Source: Pseudomonas sp. PB120
GTDB taxonomy: Bacteria; Pseudomonadota; Gammaproteobacteria; Pseudomonadales; Pseudomonadaceae
Assembly (NCBI RefSeq): GCF_009761815.1
Contig: NZ_RWIN01000039.1
Location: 103,493 to 167,492, forward strand
Direction of reading: 5' to 3'
Length of the DNA: 64,000 nt
Shown: positions 49,563-58,937 of the stretch, piece by piece
Layout: each line of letters starts with the position of its first letter
Numbering within the stretch: position 1 is the first letter of the stretch
Notes under the pieces: generated by a model
Database searches by the model: none
What the model was told of the DNA's origin: nothing
Seen by the model: only the letters and a program-made list of their open reading frames with translations
Position numbers and translations under genes: made by a program

Positions 49563-51002
49563 ATGAACCGTTGCTTATCGACCTCATGCTTCATGTCTTT
49601 GCTGCTGCTCGGCGGGTGTTCGCTGGAGCCGACCTACGAGAAACCCGACGCGCCGATCGATCAGCAGTGGCCGGCCAACACAACGGGCCAGTGCTGCGTC
49701 GGCAAGCAAGCGTTCGACAAGGACTGGCGCGGTTTTGTGGTGGATGACCGACTGCGCCAGTTGATCGACATGGCCTTGGCCAACAACCGCAGCCTGCGCC
49801 AGTTCGCGGCCAGCGTCGACGAGGCGCGGGCGGGGTACGACGGTGCGCAGTCGGGGCTGTTTCCTACGATAGGCATCGACACTTACGCAGGCCGCAGCAA
49901 ATTGCCGCCGCTGGTGCGCACGCAGAACGGTGGCACCAGTTCCGGCAGCATTGCCAACACCTTTCAGGCCACGGGCGGTTTCACGTCCTACGAACTGGAT
50001 CTGTTTGGCCGCATCCGCAGTCAGCGCAATGCCGCTGGCGCGCGATTCGAAGCGTCGGAAGCCGACTATCAAGCGGCGCGCCTGGCGCTGATCGGCGAAG
50101 TTGCCAGCACCTGGTTGAGTCTCAAGGCCAATCAGCATCTGCTTGACCTTGCGCAGAACACCTACCAATCCCAGGACCGTTACGGGCAGTTGCTGCGCAA
50201 GAGTTTCAACCTCGGTTCCAGCGCCCGGATCGACGTTCACCAGGCGGATGCGCAAACCAACACGGCGGCGGTTCAGGTCAATACCTACCGTATGCAAGTG
50301 GCGCAGAACAGCAATGCGTTGCGGGTGCTGGTAGGGCAACCGGTGCCGGTGGGTTTGCTGCCGACCGGCGCGTTGGGTGAGCAGTTGGCAACGCTGGATG
50401 TGCCGGCCGGTTTGCCGTCGTCGCTGGTCGAACGCCGCCCCGACATCATGTCTGCGGAAGCTTCGCTGCGTGCGGCCAATGCGGATATCGGCGCGGCGCG
50501 TACCGCCTACTTTCCGACCTTTTCCCTGACGTCCGCGCTGGGCAGCCTGACCGGGGATTTCTCGCGGTTACTCACCGGCCCGGCCGAATTCTGGTCGGTG
50601 GCGTTGGCGGGCTCATTGCCCTTGATCGATGGCGGTGCGCGGCGGGCGCAAGTGGACGCCAGCCATGCGCGGTTTAACGGGCAGGCCGCCGCGTATGAGG
50701 CCACGGTGCAGAACGCTTTTCGCGAAGCGGCCGATGCGTTGAACGCACGTCAGGAAATGCTCACCCAGGTGGAATTTCAGAAGAAGCTGGTGGGGGATTA
50801 CCAGGAGGCTTATCGCCAGTCTCGCCTGCGATTCGAGGCCGGGCTGGACAGCTATTTTTCGACGATGGACGCGCAACGTTCGTTGTTCGATGCACAGCAG
50901 AAATGGGCGCAACTGGAATTGGCGCGAGAGATTAATCAGGTGACGTTGTACAAGGCGTTGGGCGGGGGGTGGAGTGGGTCGTTGAAAGTGGCTGAACGAT
51001 AA
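49563..51002 (+). CDS. NodT/TolC-type outer-membrane efflux lipoprotein
   Basis: A 479-residue outer-membrane factor with a lipoprotein signal (MNRCLSTSCFMSLLLLGGC, Cys19). Two repeats of the OEP domain follow (LRQFAASVDEARAGYDGAQSGLFPTIGID; LRAANADIGAARTAYFPTFSL), with typical ERRPDIMSAEASLRAANADIG and LPLIDGGARRAQV. Family members trimerise into a channel-tunnel docking on HlyD adaptors. ATG 49563 follows the synthase stop by 9 bp, so it belongs to the operon. The gene is followed by REP elements and a convergent transporter. Confidence 0.92.
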   Translation: MNRCLSTSCFMSLLLLGGCSLEPTYEKPDAPIDQQWPANTTGQCCVGKQAFDKDWRGFVVDDRLRQLIDMALANNRSLRQFAASVDEARAGYDGAQSGLFPTIGIDTYAGRSKLPPLVRTQNGGTSSGSIANTFQATGGFTSYELDLFGRIRSQRNAAGARFEASEADYQAARLALIGEVASTWLSLKANQHLLDLAQNTYQSQDRYGQLLRKSFNLGSSARIDVHQADAQTNTAAVQVNTYRMQVAQNSNALRVLVGQPVPVGLLPTGALGEQLATLDVPAGLPSSLVERRPDIMSAEASLRAANADIGAARTAYFPTFSLTSALGSLTGDFSRLLTGPAEFWSVALAGSLPLIDGGARRAQVDASHARFNGQAAAYEATVQNAFREAADALNARQEMLTQVEFQKKLVGDYQEAYRQSRLRFEAGLDSYFSTMDAQRSLFDAQQKWAQLELAREINQVTLYKALGGGWSGSLKVAER

Positions 51003-51032
51003 ATTTTTTGGTGATTCGGAGGACCTCATCCC

Positions 51033-51161
51033 TGTAGGAGCGAGCTTGCTCGCGATGGTCGTCAACGATAACGCGGGCTGTCTGAATGCTTGCGGTGTCC
51101 AGGCGTTTTTCGCGAGCAAGCTCGCTCCTACAGGGTTTCAGTGATCCCTGTAGGAGCGAAG
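51033..51161. repeat. REPIN plus an extra truncated REP
   Basis: Inverted pair 51033-51134 (core GGTCGTCAACGATAACGC on the left arm side), followed 14 bp later by a partial third copy (CTGTAGGAGCGAAGGCGATT, 51149 on) that loses similarity after GGAGCGA. It lies between the polysaccharide operon and the convergent MFS gene. Confidence 0.88.
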
Positions 51162-51166
51162 GCGAT

Positions 51167-52468
51167 TTATCGGGTGCCACCGACGACCGCGGCCTGCGCG
51201 GTGCGCAACGCATGCCGGTTGCCACGGAACAACACCAGCGTCGCGATCAACCCCAGCACCGCAGCGCCACTCAACCAGATCCCCGGTGCAGCCTTGTTGT
51301 CCAGTACATGGATCAGGTACGTACAGGCCGCAGGCGTGAAACCACCAAAGGTCGCGGTCGCCAGGCTGTAGGCCAAGGAGAAACCGGTCGTACGAACTTC
51401 CACCGGCATGATCTCGGTCAGCGCCACGACCATGGCGCCGTTGTACGAGCCATACAGGAACGACAGCCACAACTCGACAATCAGCAAATGGCTGAAGCTA
51501 GGGTTCGCCACCAGCCAGGCCAGTGCCGGGTAAGCGGTGAGGATCGCCAGAATAGTCGCCGCCAGCAGTAGGGGTTTGCGGCCGATCTTGTCGGACACGG
51601 AACCCATTACCGGCAGCCAGAAGAAGTTCGACAGGCCGATGCACACCGTGACCAGCAACGCGTCCATGTCCGACAGGTGCAGTTCGGCTTTGCCGAACGT
51701 CGGGGTGTAGGCAGTGATCAGGTAGAACGACACGGTGGTCATGACCACCAGCGCCATGCCAGCAAGGACAATGCCGAAGTTCTGGCCGATCGAACGGACG
51801 ATTTCCTGCAGGCTAGGGCGGTGTTTACGCGCCTGGAACTCGGGGGTTTCCTCCAGCGAGCGACGAATCACGAAGATCACCGGCACGATCATGCAGCCGA
51901 TCAGGAACGGCACGCGCCAGCCCCAATCGCCCATTTGCTCCGGGCTCAGCCAATGGTTCAAGCCCACGCCCAGCAAACCGGCGAACACGACGGCGGCCTG
52001 TTGGCTGGCGGATTGCCAACTGACAAAGAAGCCCTTGCGGCCCGGCGTGGAGATTTCGGCCAGGTACACCGACACGCCACCCAGTTCCACACCGGCCGAG
52101 AAACCTTGCAGCAATCGGCCGAACAGCACGATCAGCGGCGCGGCCACGCCCAAGGTGGCGTAACCCGGCACGCAGGCAATCAGCACCGTCCCGGCAGCCA
52201 TCAAGGCGAGGGTGATGATCAGGCCTTTGCGGCGGCCATGACGGTCGATGTAGGCACCGAGGAAAATCGCACCCAGCGGACGCATCAGGAAGCCGGCACC
52301 AAAAGTGGCCAGCGACAACATCAGGGAGGCGAAAGCGCTGTCGGCAGGAAAGAAGGTTTTGGCAATGGCCGTGGCGTAGAAGCCGTAGACCATGAAGTCG
52401 AACATCTCGAGAAAGTTACCGCTGACAACGCGAAAAATCGCCTTGCCTTTGCCCGTATTCGAGGACAT
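51167..52468 (-). CDS. MFS metabolite:H+ symporter (MHS family, citrate/tricarballylate type)
   Basis: A 433-residue, twelve-helix transporter. The start [35 protein letters not shown], the loop [13 protein letters not shown] between helices 2 and 3, [21 protein letters not shown] and the [11 protein letters not shown] repeat are characteristic of the MHS branch (citrate, tricarballylate, dicarboxylates). The exact substrate is unknown. ATG 52468 is preceded by a weak GTGAG; the longer frame to 52573 would run through the promoter. No regulator or catabolic gene is adjacent. Confidence 0.88.
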   Translation of the reverse strand: MSSNTGKGKAIFRVVSGNFLEMFDFMVYGFYATAIAKTFFPADSAFASLMLSLATFGAGFLMRPLGAIFLGAYIDRHGRRKGLIITLALMAAGTVLIACVPGYATLGVAAPLIVLFGRLLQGFSAGVELGGVSVYLAEISTPGRKGFFVSWQSASQQAAVVFAGLLGVGLNHWLSPEQMGDWGWRVPFLIGCMIVPVIFVIRRSLEETPEFQARKHRPSLQEIVRSIGQNFGIVLAGMALVVMTTVSFYLITAYTPTFGKAELHLSDMDALLVTVCIGLSNFFWLPVMGSVSDKIGRKPLLLAATILAILTAYPALAWLVANPSFSHLLIVELWLSFLYGSYNGAMVVALTEIMPVEVRTTGFSLAYSLATATFGGFTPAACTYLIHVLDNKAAPGIWLSGAAVLGLIATLVLFRGNRHALRTAQAAVVGGTR

Positions 52469-52856
52469 TTGAACGCACTCACTTTTGTCAGTCTTGCTGG
52501 AAATCCTTGGTTTAGACACGTCCTCGCCGCCGCCTGTGAAGGCAGGCTCCTTCAGCGAACAGTTTTGTAACAATATGTGTGTGCGGATAGATAGGCAACA
52601 ACTAGTTAGGTTGCTGCTTAAACGATATAGCCATTAGGCGATAGGGATTGCGGCCTGGAGCGAATTAAAATCTCCGGACAACGCAGATCAACTGTAGGAG
52701 CGAGCTCGCTCGCGATGGTCGTTAACGATAACGCGTAAAACCAGATGCCCAACGGTGCCCTCGGATTTTTCGCGAGCAAGCTCGCTCCTACAGGGTTCTA
52801 TCGCATAATGGCGGGCCTTGGCGCGGTGTCAGGGAATGCCTTGGGAGACGTGGGAA
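52469..52856. other. Divergent intergenic region (MFS transporter / apbE)
   Basis: About 390 bp: the presumed MFS promoter region up to about 52680, moderately AT-rich with no clear operator, then a REPIN at 52692-52793 and the short apbE leader. No gene is seen. Confidence 0.55.
52692..52793. repeat. REPIN
   Basis: Inverted REP pair: left arm ACTGTAGGAGCGAGCTCGCT, core GGTCGTTAACGATAACGCG, right arm CGCGAGCAAGCTCGCTCCTA. The core is the reverse complement of that in the copies at 6229 and 12242. The left arm is of the AGCTCGCT variant and the right arm of the AGCTTGCT variant. Confidence 0.9.
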
Positions 52857-53873
52857 TTGTTGAAGTGGTGGCAGGGCGTTTTCTTTTTAGGGCTCGGCGC
52901 GCTCTCCGGCTGCGGCAACGGCGATTCCTTGGAAACCTTCGGCGGCCCGACCATGGGCAGCACCTATTCGATCAAATACGTACGCCACGCCAATCTTCCC
53001 GCGGCCAAAGACGTCCAGATTCAAGTCGAAAAAATCCTCGCCGAGGTCGATCAACAAATGTCGACCTACCGCAGCGACTCCGACATCGAACGCTTCAACG
53101 ATCTGCCCGGCAATCGTTGTCAGAAAATGCCCGCGCCCATCCTCAAATTGATCCGCGTCGGTGAGCAGCTGTCGGAGCAAAGCGAAGGTTCCTACGACTT
53201 GACGGTGGAGCCGCTGCTTAATCTATGGGGGTTCGGTCCTCAGGGGCGTGAGGAAAAAGTCCCGGATGCCGAGGCGCTGGCGCAGGTGCGACAACGCGTC
53301 GGCTACCAGCACCTGCGCATCGAGCGCGATCAGCTGTGCAAGGACGCGGCGGTGGAAGTCGACTTCAACAGCATCGCCGCCGGCTACGCGGTCGATACGA
53401 TTGCGGCAAAACTGGAAGCCATGGGCATCCACGACTACCTCGCCGAAGCCACCGGCGAACTCAAGGCCGCTGGCAGGAAGCTCGACGGTTCCGCCTGGAA
53501 GATCGCGCTGGAAGAGCCCCGTGACGATCAGCAAGTCGCACAGCGCATCATCAAGGTGCAGGGTTACGGCGTGTCCACCTCTGGCGACTATCGAAACTAT
53601 TTTCAACAGGACGGTCGGCGTTATTCCCACACCTTCGATGCCCGCACCGGCGCACCGGTCTCACACGCGCTGGCGTCCGTCACGGTCATTCATCCTTCCG
53701 CCTTGATGGCCGATGGCTTATCGACGCTGTTGCTGATTCTCGGTCCTGAACGGGGTTGGGACTACGCCCAGGTCCATGACATTGCTGCATTCTTTGTGAT
53801 TCGTGCCGATACAGGTTTCGTCACACGAACCAGTCAGGCTTTTGAGCGCCTCAGTGGCGACAAAACCGAATGA
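52857..53873 (+). CDS. apbE: FAD:protein FMN transferase ApbE (lipoprotein)
   Basis: Periplasmic Mg-dependent enzyme that attaches FMN through a phosphodiester to Thr/Ser of Nqr and Rnf subunits. The protein (338 residues from the TTG at 52857) has a lipoprotein signal ending LGALSGC, then GGPTMGSTYSIKY, AAGYAVDTIA and STSGDYRNYF. HTFDARTGAPV and ASVTVIHPSALMADGLSTLLLILG complete the flavin and metal site. The start is ambiguous: ATG 52836 would add MPWETWE, an acidic run that spoils the signal peptide, while GGGAG lies 9 nt before the TTG. No nqr or rnf genes are present in the window. Confidence 0.9.
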   Translation: MLKWWQGVFFLGLGALSGCGNGDSLETFGGPTMGSTYSIKYVRHANLPAAKDVQIQVEKILAEVDQQMSTYRSDSDIERFNDLPGNRCQKMPAPILKLIRVGEQLSEQSEGSYDLTVEPLLNLWGFGPQGREEKVPDAEALAQVRQRVGYQHLRIERDQLCKDAAVEVDFNSIAAGYAVDTIAAKLEAMGIHDYLAEATGELKAAGRKLDGSAWKIALEEPRDDQQVAQRIIKVQGYGVSTSGDYRNYFQQDGRRYSHTFDARTGAPVSHALASVTVIHPSALMADGLSTLLLILGPERGWDYAQVHDIAAFFVIRADTGFVTRTSQAFERLSGDKTE

Positions 53874-54080
53874 TTACGGCGACTGACGCATCGAAGACTG
53901 GCGTTGTAGTGCAGGCAAAACTAGCCTACGACGCGACCAAGGGTTAATGTGCGCGGCGTTGACGCTTCTATAGACTGTGTCCGGGTTCTGCATTGGCCCC
54001 AAATTGTTCCTTCACGCCGCAGATCGGCGTGATTTAGCCGCAGGTGCCGAGGGCGCCGCGGCCTGTTCTGAGGAGTACGC

Positions 54081-55475
54081 ATGGCTGTCTACAACTACGA
54101 CGTGGTGGTGTTGGGTTCCGGCCCGGCGGGAGAAGGCGCGGCAATGAACGCCGCCAAAGCAGGGCGCAAGGTGGCGATGGTCGATAGCCGTCGCCAGGTC
54201 GGCGGCAACTGCACCCACTTGGGTACCATCCCGTCCAAGGCACTGCGTCACTCGGTCCGGCAGATCATGCAGTTCAACACCAATCCGATGTTCCGGGCCA
54301 TTGGTGAGCCACGCTGGTTCTCGTTCCCGGACGTGTTGAAAAGCGCCGAAAAGGTTATCTCCAAGCAAGTCGCTTCGCGCACCGGCTATTACGCCCGTAA
54401 CCGCGTCGACGTGTTCTTCGGCACCGGCAGCTTCGCCGACGAGCAAACCATCGAAGTGGTCTGCGCCAACGGTGTGGTCGAAAAACTGGTGGCCAAGCAC
54501 ATCATCATTGCCACCGGTTCGCGTCCTTATCGCCCGGCGGACATCGATTTCCATCACCCGCGTATCTACGATAGCGACACCATCCTCAGCCTCGGCCACA
54601 CCCCGCGCAAACTCATCGTTTACGGCGCCGGCGTGATCGGTTGCGAATACGCTTCGATCTTCAGTGGTCTGGGTGTACTGGTCGAGCTGGTGGACAACCG
54701 CGGTCAGTTGCTGAGCTTCCTCGACTCGGAAATCTCCCAGGCGCTGAGCTACCACTTCAGCAACAACAACATCACCGTTCGCCACAACGAAGACTACGAC
54801 CGCGTCGAAGGCGTGGACAACGGCGTGATCCTGCACCTCAAGTCCGGCAAGAAGATCAAGGCCGACGCCTTGCTCTGGTGCAACGGCCGTACCGGCAACA
54901 CCGACCAGTTGGGTCTGGAAAACATCGGCGTGAAGGTCAACAGCCGTGGCCAGATCGAGGTCGACGAGGCTTACCGCACCTGCGTACCGAACATTTACGG
55001 TGCCGGTGACGTGATCGGCTGGCCGAGCCTGGCCAGTGCGGCGCATGACCAGGGCCGTTCGGCCGCGGGCAGCATCGTCGATAACGGCAGCTGGCGCTTT
55101 GTGAATGACGTGCCGACCGGCATCTACACCATTCCGGAGATCAGCTCGATCGGCAAGAACGAGCAGGAACTGACCCAGGCCAAGGTGCCGTACGAAGTGG
55201 GCAAGGCGTTCTTCAAGAGCATGGCGCGTGCCCAGATCGCCGGCGAGCCGCAAGGCATGCTGAAGATCCTGTTCCACCGCGAAACCCTGGAAGTGCTGGG
55301 TGTTCACTGCTTCGGTTATCAGGCGTCGGAGATCGTGCACATCGGTCAGGCGATCATGAACCAGCCGGGCGAACTGAACACGCTGAAGTATTTTGTCAAC
55401 ACGACGTTCAACTACCCGACCATGGCTGAAGCCTACCGGGTAGCGGCGTACGACGGCCTCAACCGGCTTTTTTGA
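54081..55475 (+). CDS. sthA: Soluble pyridine nucleotide transhydrogenase
   Basis: Energy-independent flavoprotein that re-equilibrates NADPH and NADH. The 464-residue protein has the FAD motif [20 protein letters not shown] and NAD motif [17 protein letters not shown]. At the place of the redox disulfide of related disulfide reductases it has [13 protein letters not shown] with only one cysteine; this loss separates SthA from lipoamide dehydrogenase. The C-terminal interface is [25 protein letters not shown] precedes the ATG. Confidence 0.96.
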   Translation: MAVYNYDVVVLGSGPAGEGAAMNAAKAGRKVAMVDSRRQVGGNCTHLGTIPSKALRHSVRQIMQFNTNPMFRAIGEPRWFSFPDVLKSAEKVISKQVASRTGYYARNRVDVFFGTGSFADEQTIEVVCANGVVEKLVAKHIIIATGSRPYRPADIDFHHPRIYDSDTILSLGHTPRKLIVYGAGVIGCEYASIFSGLGVLVELVDNRGQLLSFLDSEISQALSYHFSNNNITVRHNEDYDRVEGVDNGVILHLKSGKKIKADALLWCNGRTGNTDQLGLENIGVKVNSRGQIEVDEAYRTCVPNIYGAGDVIGWPSLASAAHDQGRSAAGSIVDNGSWRFVNDVPTGIYTIPEISSIGKNEQELTQAKVPYEVGKAFFKSMARAQIAGEPQGMLKILFHRETLEVLGVHCFGYQASEIVHIGQAIMNQPGELNTLKYFVNTTFNYPTMAEAYRVAAYDGLNRLF

Positions 55476-55517
55476 GCGGCTCCGGCCGGTGGCCTGAGCC
55501 GGCCGGGGAGACCGATT

Positions 55518-56240
55518 TCAGCAATTCTCGAGCGTGGCGCTGGCCAAACCGGGAAAGTCTGTAATCAGGCTGTCAACGCCGAAGTCGGCGAGTCTGCGCA
55601 TCAGCGCGGGCTCGTTGACTGTCCACACCGACACATGCAGCCCCTGACGCTGCGCCTTCTGCAGGCGTTCCGGCGTACACAGGGTCCAGTTCAGCGCCAG
55701 AATCTCACAGCCATAACTTTGCGCGACCTTCAACGGATCGAGCCAGGCGTACTCGGCCACCAGTCCGCGGGACACGTCCGGCACCAGGTCGAGCGCGGCT
55801 TTCAGCACCTCACGTGAACTCGAGGTGATCGTCACCTTGTCCATCAAGCCATGCCGTTGCGCCATTTCGCGAATGGCCAGCACCGTCGTCGCCGCACGGG
55901 TGCGTGAGGCGCTTTTGACTTCCAGTTGCCAATGCTCGAAATCACATTTCTCGAACAGTTCTTCCAGGGTGGGAATAGGGCAGGGCTTGATCCAGCCCGG
56001 TCCGCCCTTGCGGGCGTCGTAGGTCACCAGTTCCGCCGCCGTGTGCTCGACAACTTTGCCGCGGCGGTCAGTGGTGCGCTTGAGCGTCGGGTCGTGGATG
56101 ACCATCAACTCGCCGTCCATGGACAGGTGCAGGTCCAGTTCGCAACGGCGTACACCGTGCTTGAGGCATTCCTGAAAGCTGGTCAGGGTGTTTTCCGGTG
56201 CTTCGCCCTTGGCGCCGCGATGGCCGTAGATGAGGGTCAC
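55518..56240 (-). CDS. Cytoplasmic glycerophosphodiester phosphodiesterase (UgpQ-type)
   Basis: Hydrolyses glycerophosphodiesters to glycerol-3-phosphate and an alcohol. The 240-residue protein has the full GDPD active site: IYGHRGAKGEAPENTL, CELDLHLSMDGELMVIHD and QLEVKSAS, then SVWTVNEP. No signal peptide, so it is of the cytosolic UgpQ class rather than periplasmic GlpQ. Start codon GTG with AAGAA upstream. It follows the convergent sthA and has a 14-bp gap from the PilZ gene upstream. Confidence 0.93.
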   Translation of the reverse strand: MTLIYGHRGAKGEAPENTLTSFQECLKHGVRRCELDLHLSMDGELMVIHDPTLKRTTDRRGKVVEHTAAELVTYDARKGGPGWIKPCPIPTLEELFEKCDFEHWQLEVKSASRTRAATTVLAIREMAQRHGLMDKVTITSSSREVLKAALDLVPDVSRGLVAEYAWLDPLKVAQSYGCEILALNWTLCTPERLQKAQRQGLHVSVWTVNEPALMRRLADFGVDSLITDFPGLASATLENC

Positions 56241-56254
56241 GGTTCTTCCTTAAA

Positions 56255-56836
56255 TTAAATGCCTGATTCGTGTTGTTCGCGGGCCAGGCGTCGTTCCTGG
56301 GCCTGCTTCTGCAAAATGTAGCGGGCCAGCAATTGACGTTGGGCATCGGTCGGGCGTTCGAATTCGGTGCCGATGTCGTAGCCACCGCCCTTGCGGTCGC
56401 AGTGTGTGACCCTGGCGCGGAGCAACAGGCCCAGCGCTTGTGGCATCAGCACCAGTTTGATCGACAGGTGCGCGCCGGCGGCGATGGGCGTCGGATTCTG
56501 GAAGTCGATACCGCCTTCGGAAATGATCACCGGCTGCGGTTCGCCGATTTGCCCGAGCACCGTGATGGCGACCACCTGGCTGAGCAGATCGATGCGTTTG
56601 TTCTGGGATTTCAGGAACGCCGCGAGGTTGCGATCGCGTTCACTGATCTGGCGCAGCAGGTGTTGCGACTCGAATTCGCTCAGGTGCAGTTCGCTGAGCA
56701 AGTTGAAGAGTGGGGAAGCATCCTGCAACACTTCCTGGCCTGCGGCTTCGGGAGCGGACAGGGGCCGAATTTCCAGTGCGATCGAATCCTCGATACGGTA
56801 GTATTCGCGGCGATCTTCTTCATCTAATGTCGACAT
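56255..56836 (-). CDS. PilZ-domain protein, 193 residues
   Basis: The protein starts MSTLDEEDRREYYRIEDSIALEI, giving the PilZ arginine motif R-E-Y-Y-R at about 10-14. The second motif region reads VIISEGGIDF (Ile in place of the first Asp/Asn of D/N-x-S-x-x-G), in a C-terminal beta-barrel (about 100-180). Between them lies a helical insertion (about 40-90) rich in Leu and charged residues. It may bind cyclic di-GMP; the changed second motif makes this less certain. It may be co-transcribed with the downstream GDPD gene and is divergent from lolC. Confidence 0.88.
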   Translation of the reverse strand: MSTLDEEDRREYYRIEDSIALEIRPLSAPEAAGQEVLQDASPLFNLLSELHLSEFESQHLLRQISERDRNLAAFLKSQNKRIDLLSQVVAITVLGQIGEPQPVIISEGGIDFQNPTPIAAGAHLSIKLVLMPQALGLLLRARVTHCDRKGGGYDIGTEFERPTDAQRQLLARYILQKQAQERRLAREQHESGI

Positions 56837-56930
56837 GGCGAACCCATGGTAGCGGCGGTGGTCTGAGTGTAAAGCTGGTTATCGACCCCCGCCACAAGGA
56901 CGTTCCTTTTCCCTCCGAACAAGCCCCGAC

Positions 56931-58181
56931 ATGTTCAGACCTCTCTTCGTATTTATCGGCACGCGTTATACCCGTGCAAAGCGTCGCAATCATTTTGTGT
57001 CGTTCATTTCCCTGACCTCGATGATCGGACTTGCCCTCGGCGTGGTCGTGATGATTGTCGTGTTGTCGGTCATGAACGGCTTCGATCATGAGATGCGCAC
57101 CCGCGTGCTGGGCATGGTGCCCCACGCGACCATCGAGTCCGGCGAGCCGATCAGCGACTGGCAAAGCCTGGCCGCCAAGGTCAAGCAGAACCCGCAGGTG
57201 ACCGCCGTGGCGCCGTTCACCCAGATGCAGGGTTTGCTGACCAACAACGGCCAGGTCTCCAAAGTCCTGCTCAATGCCGTGGACCCGGCGCTGGAACGCC
57301 AGGTGTCGATCATCGACAAGTTCATGCTGCAGGGCAAACTGGACGACCTGACACCCGGCAGCTTCGGCATCGTCATTGGCGACAAGGCGGCCGCCAAGCT
57401 CGGTGCGGCCATCGGCGACAAGCTGACCTTCGTCGCGCCGGAAGTCACCGTGACCCCGGCCGGGATGTTCCCGCGCATGAAGCGCTTTACCGTGGTGGGC
57501 ATCTTCCATGTCGGCGCCGGTGAGATCGATGGTTACCTGGGTGTGACCAATCTGGAGGACCTGGCGAAGCTGCATCGCTGGAAACCGGATCAGGTGCAAG
57601 GCATCCGCTTGAAGTTCGACGATCTGTTCCAGGCACCACGCACCGCGTGGAGCATCGCCCAGCAACTGGGTGAAGATCATTATTACGCACGTGACTGGAC
57701 CCGCACCCACGGCAACCTGTACCAGGCGATCCGCATGGAAAAAGCCATGATCGGCCTGCTGTTGCTGCTGATTGTGGCGGTGGCCGCGTTCAACATCATT
57801 TCCACGCTGGTGATGGTGGTGAACGACAAGAAGGGGGACATCGCGATTCTGCGTACCCTGGGCTCCACGCCGGGGCAGATCATGTCGATCTTCATGGTCC
57901 AGGGCACGGTCATCGGTGTGATCGGAACGCTGATCGGTGCCGTGGTCGGGATCTTCGCGGCGCTGAACGTCAGTGCTGCGATCTCGGCGGTGGAAGGCCT
58001 GATCGGCCACAAGTTCCTGAACGCCGACGTGTACTTCATCGATTACCTGCCGTCGCAGGTGCAGAGCCAGGACGTGTTGATGGTCTGCGCCGCCGCGTTG
58101 GTCCTGAGTTTCCTCGCCACCCTGTATCCAGCCTGGCGTGCCGCGCGCACCCAGCCTGCGGAGGCGCTACGTTATGAGTGA
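56931..58181 (+). CDS. lolC: Lipoprotein-releasing system permease LolC
   Basis: Inner-membrane permease of the LolCDE transporter that extracts outer-membrane lipoproteins for LolA. The 416-residue protein has one N-terminal helix ([30 protein letters not shown]), a large periplasmic domain, and three C-terminal helices of the FtsX/MacB type ([24 protein letters not shown]). [13 protein letters not shown] and GMFPRMKRF lie in the periplasmic part. The C-terminus [17 protein letters not shown] is diagnostic. Called LolC by order; the second permease at 58938 is a close paralogue. Confidence 0.93.
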   Translation: MFRPLFVFIGTRYTRAKRRNHFVSFISLTSMIGLALGVVVMIVVLSVMNGFDHEMRTRVLGMVPHATIESGEPISDWQSLAAKVKQNPQVTAVAPFTQMQGLLTNNGQVSKVLLNAVDPALERQVSIIDKFMLQGKLDDLTPGSFGIVIGDKAAAKLGAAIGDKLTFVAPEVTVTPAGMFPRMKRFTVVGIFHVGAGEIDGYLGVTNLEDLAKLHRWKPDQVQGIRLKFDDLFQAPRTAWSIAQQLGEDHYYARDWTRTHGNLYQAIRMEKAMIGLLLLLIVAVAAFNIISTLVMVVNDKKGDIAILRTLGSTPGQIMSIFMVQGTVIGVIGTLIGAVVGIFAALNVSAAISAVEGLIGHKFLNADVYFIDYLPSQVQSQDVLMVCAAALVLSFLATLYPAWRAARTQPAEALRYE

Positions 58182-58872
58182 GTCGGGCATGAGTGATAAA
58201 GCAATCTTGAGCTGCCGCAACCTGGGCAAATCCTACGAGGAAGGCCCGGAATCGGTAGAGGTCCTGGCCGGCCTGCAACTGGAACTGCATCCGGGCGAGC
58301 GCGTGGCGATTGTCGGCACGTCGGGTTCGGGCAAAAGTACCTTGCTCAACCTGTTGGGCGGTCTCGATACGCCGACCAAGGGCAGCGTCTGGCTCGACGG
58401 CGAAGAGCTGTCGGCACTCAGCGAGAAAAATCGCGGCCTGCTGCGTAACCGTTCCCTCGGGTTCGTGTACCAGTTCCACCATTTGCTGCCGGAATTCACC
58501 GCGCTGGAAAACGTCTGCATGCCGCTGCTGATCGGCAAGACCGCGATCCCGGAAGCCCGCAAGCGTGCGACGGCATTGCTGGAGCGGGTAGGGCTGGGCC
58601 ATCGCCTGGAACACAAACCGGCGGAATTGTCCGGGGGCGAACGCCAACGCGTGGCCATCGCCCGCGCCCTGGTGAACAAGCCAGGCCTGGTGATGCTCGA
58701 CGAGCCGACCGGCAACCTCGACTCCCACACCGCCCAGGGCATTCAGGATTTGATGCTGGAACTCAGCACCTCGATGCGCACGGCGTTCCTGGTGGTGACC
58801 CACGACATGAACCTGGCTCGCCAGATGGATCGCGTCCTGCATTTGCAGGAAGGTTGCCTGACGCCCATCTGA
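58174..58872 (+). CDS. lolD: Lipoprotein-releasing system ATPase LolD
   Basis: ATPase of LolCDE, 232 residues. Walker [20 protein letters not shown]-loop [18 protein letters not shown] (the LolD FHHLLPEF motif), signature [16 protein letters not shown], Walker [14 protein letters not shown], switch His in VVTHD. The ATG at 58174 overlaps the lolC 3' end by 8 bp and has GGAGG upstream, so translation is coupled; ATG 58189 is a possible alternative. Confidence 0.95.
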   Translation: MSESGMSDKAILSCRNLGKSYEEGPESVEVLAGLQLELHPGERVAIVGTSGSGKSTLLNLLGGLDTPTKGSVWLDGEELSALSEKNRGLLRNRSLGFVYQFHHLLPEFTALENVCMPLLIGKTAIPEARKRATALLERVGLGHRLEHKPAELSGGERQRVAIARALVNKPGLVMLDEPTGNLDSHTAQGIQDLMLELSTSMRTAFLVVTHDMNLARQMDRVLHLQEGCLTPI

Positions 58873-58881
58873 TTGGCCGAA

Positions 58882-58920
58882 ACCCGACGTGCCGAAAGGT
58901 GCGCCGGGTCTTTTATTTTT
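58882..58920 (+). terminator. Terminator-like hairpin between lolD and lolE
   Basis: As RNA, ACCCGACGTGCC pairs with GGTGCGCCGGGT around a GAAA tetraloop. Two G-U pairs occur and one position, opposite A58887, is unpaired. TCTTTTATTTTT follows directly. It lies 10 bp after the lolD stop and ends 17 bp before the lolE ATG. It has every feature of an intrinsic terminator, although located inside an expected operon. Confidence 0.7.
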
Positions 58921-58937
58921 ATACGGTGCCCCAGCGA

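Noticed and set aside
53870..53947. 25-codon frame overlapping the apbE stop as ATGA (where an nqrM-like gene might be expected)
   Set aside because: Too short, with no cysteines of the NqrM type and no similarity that I can see; probably chance.
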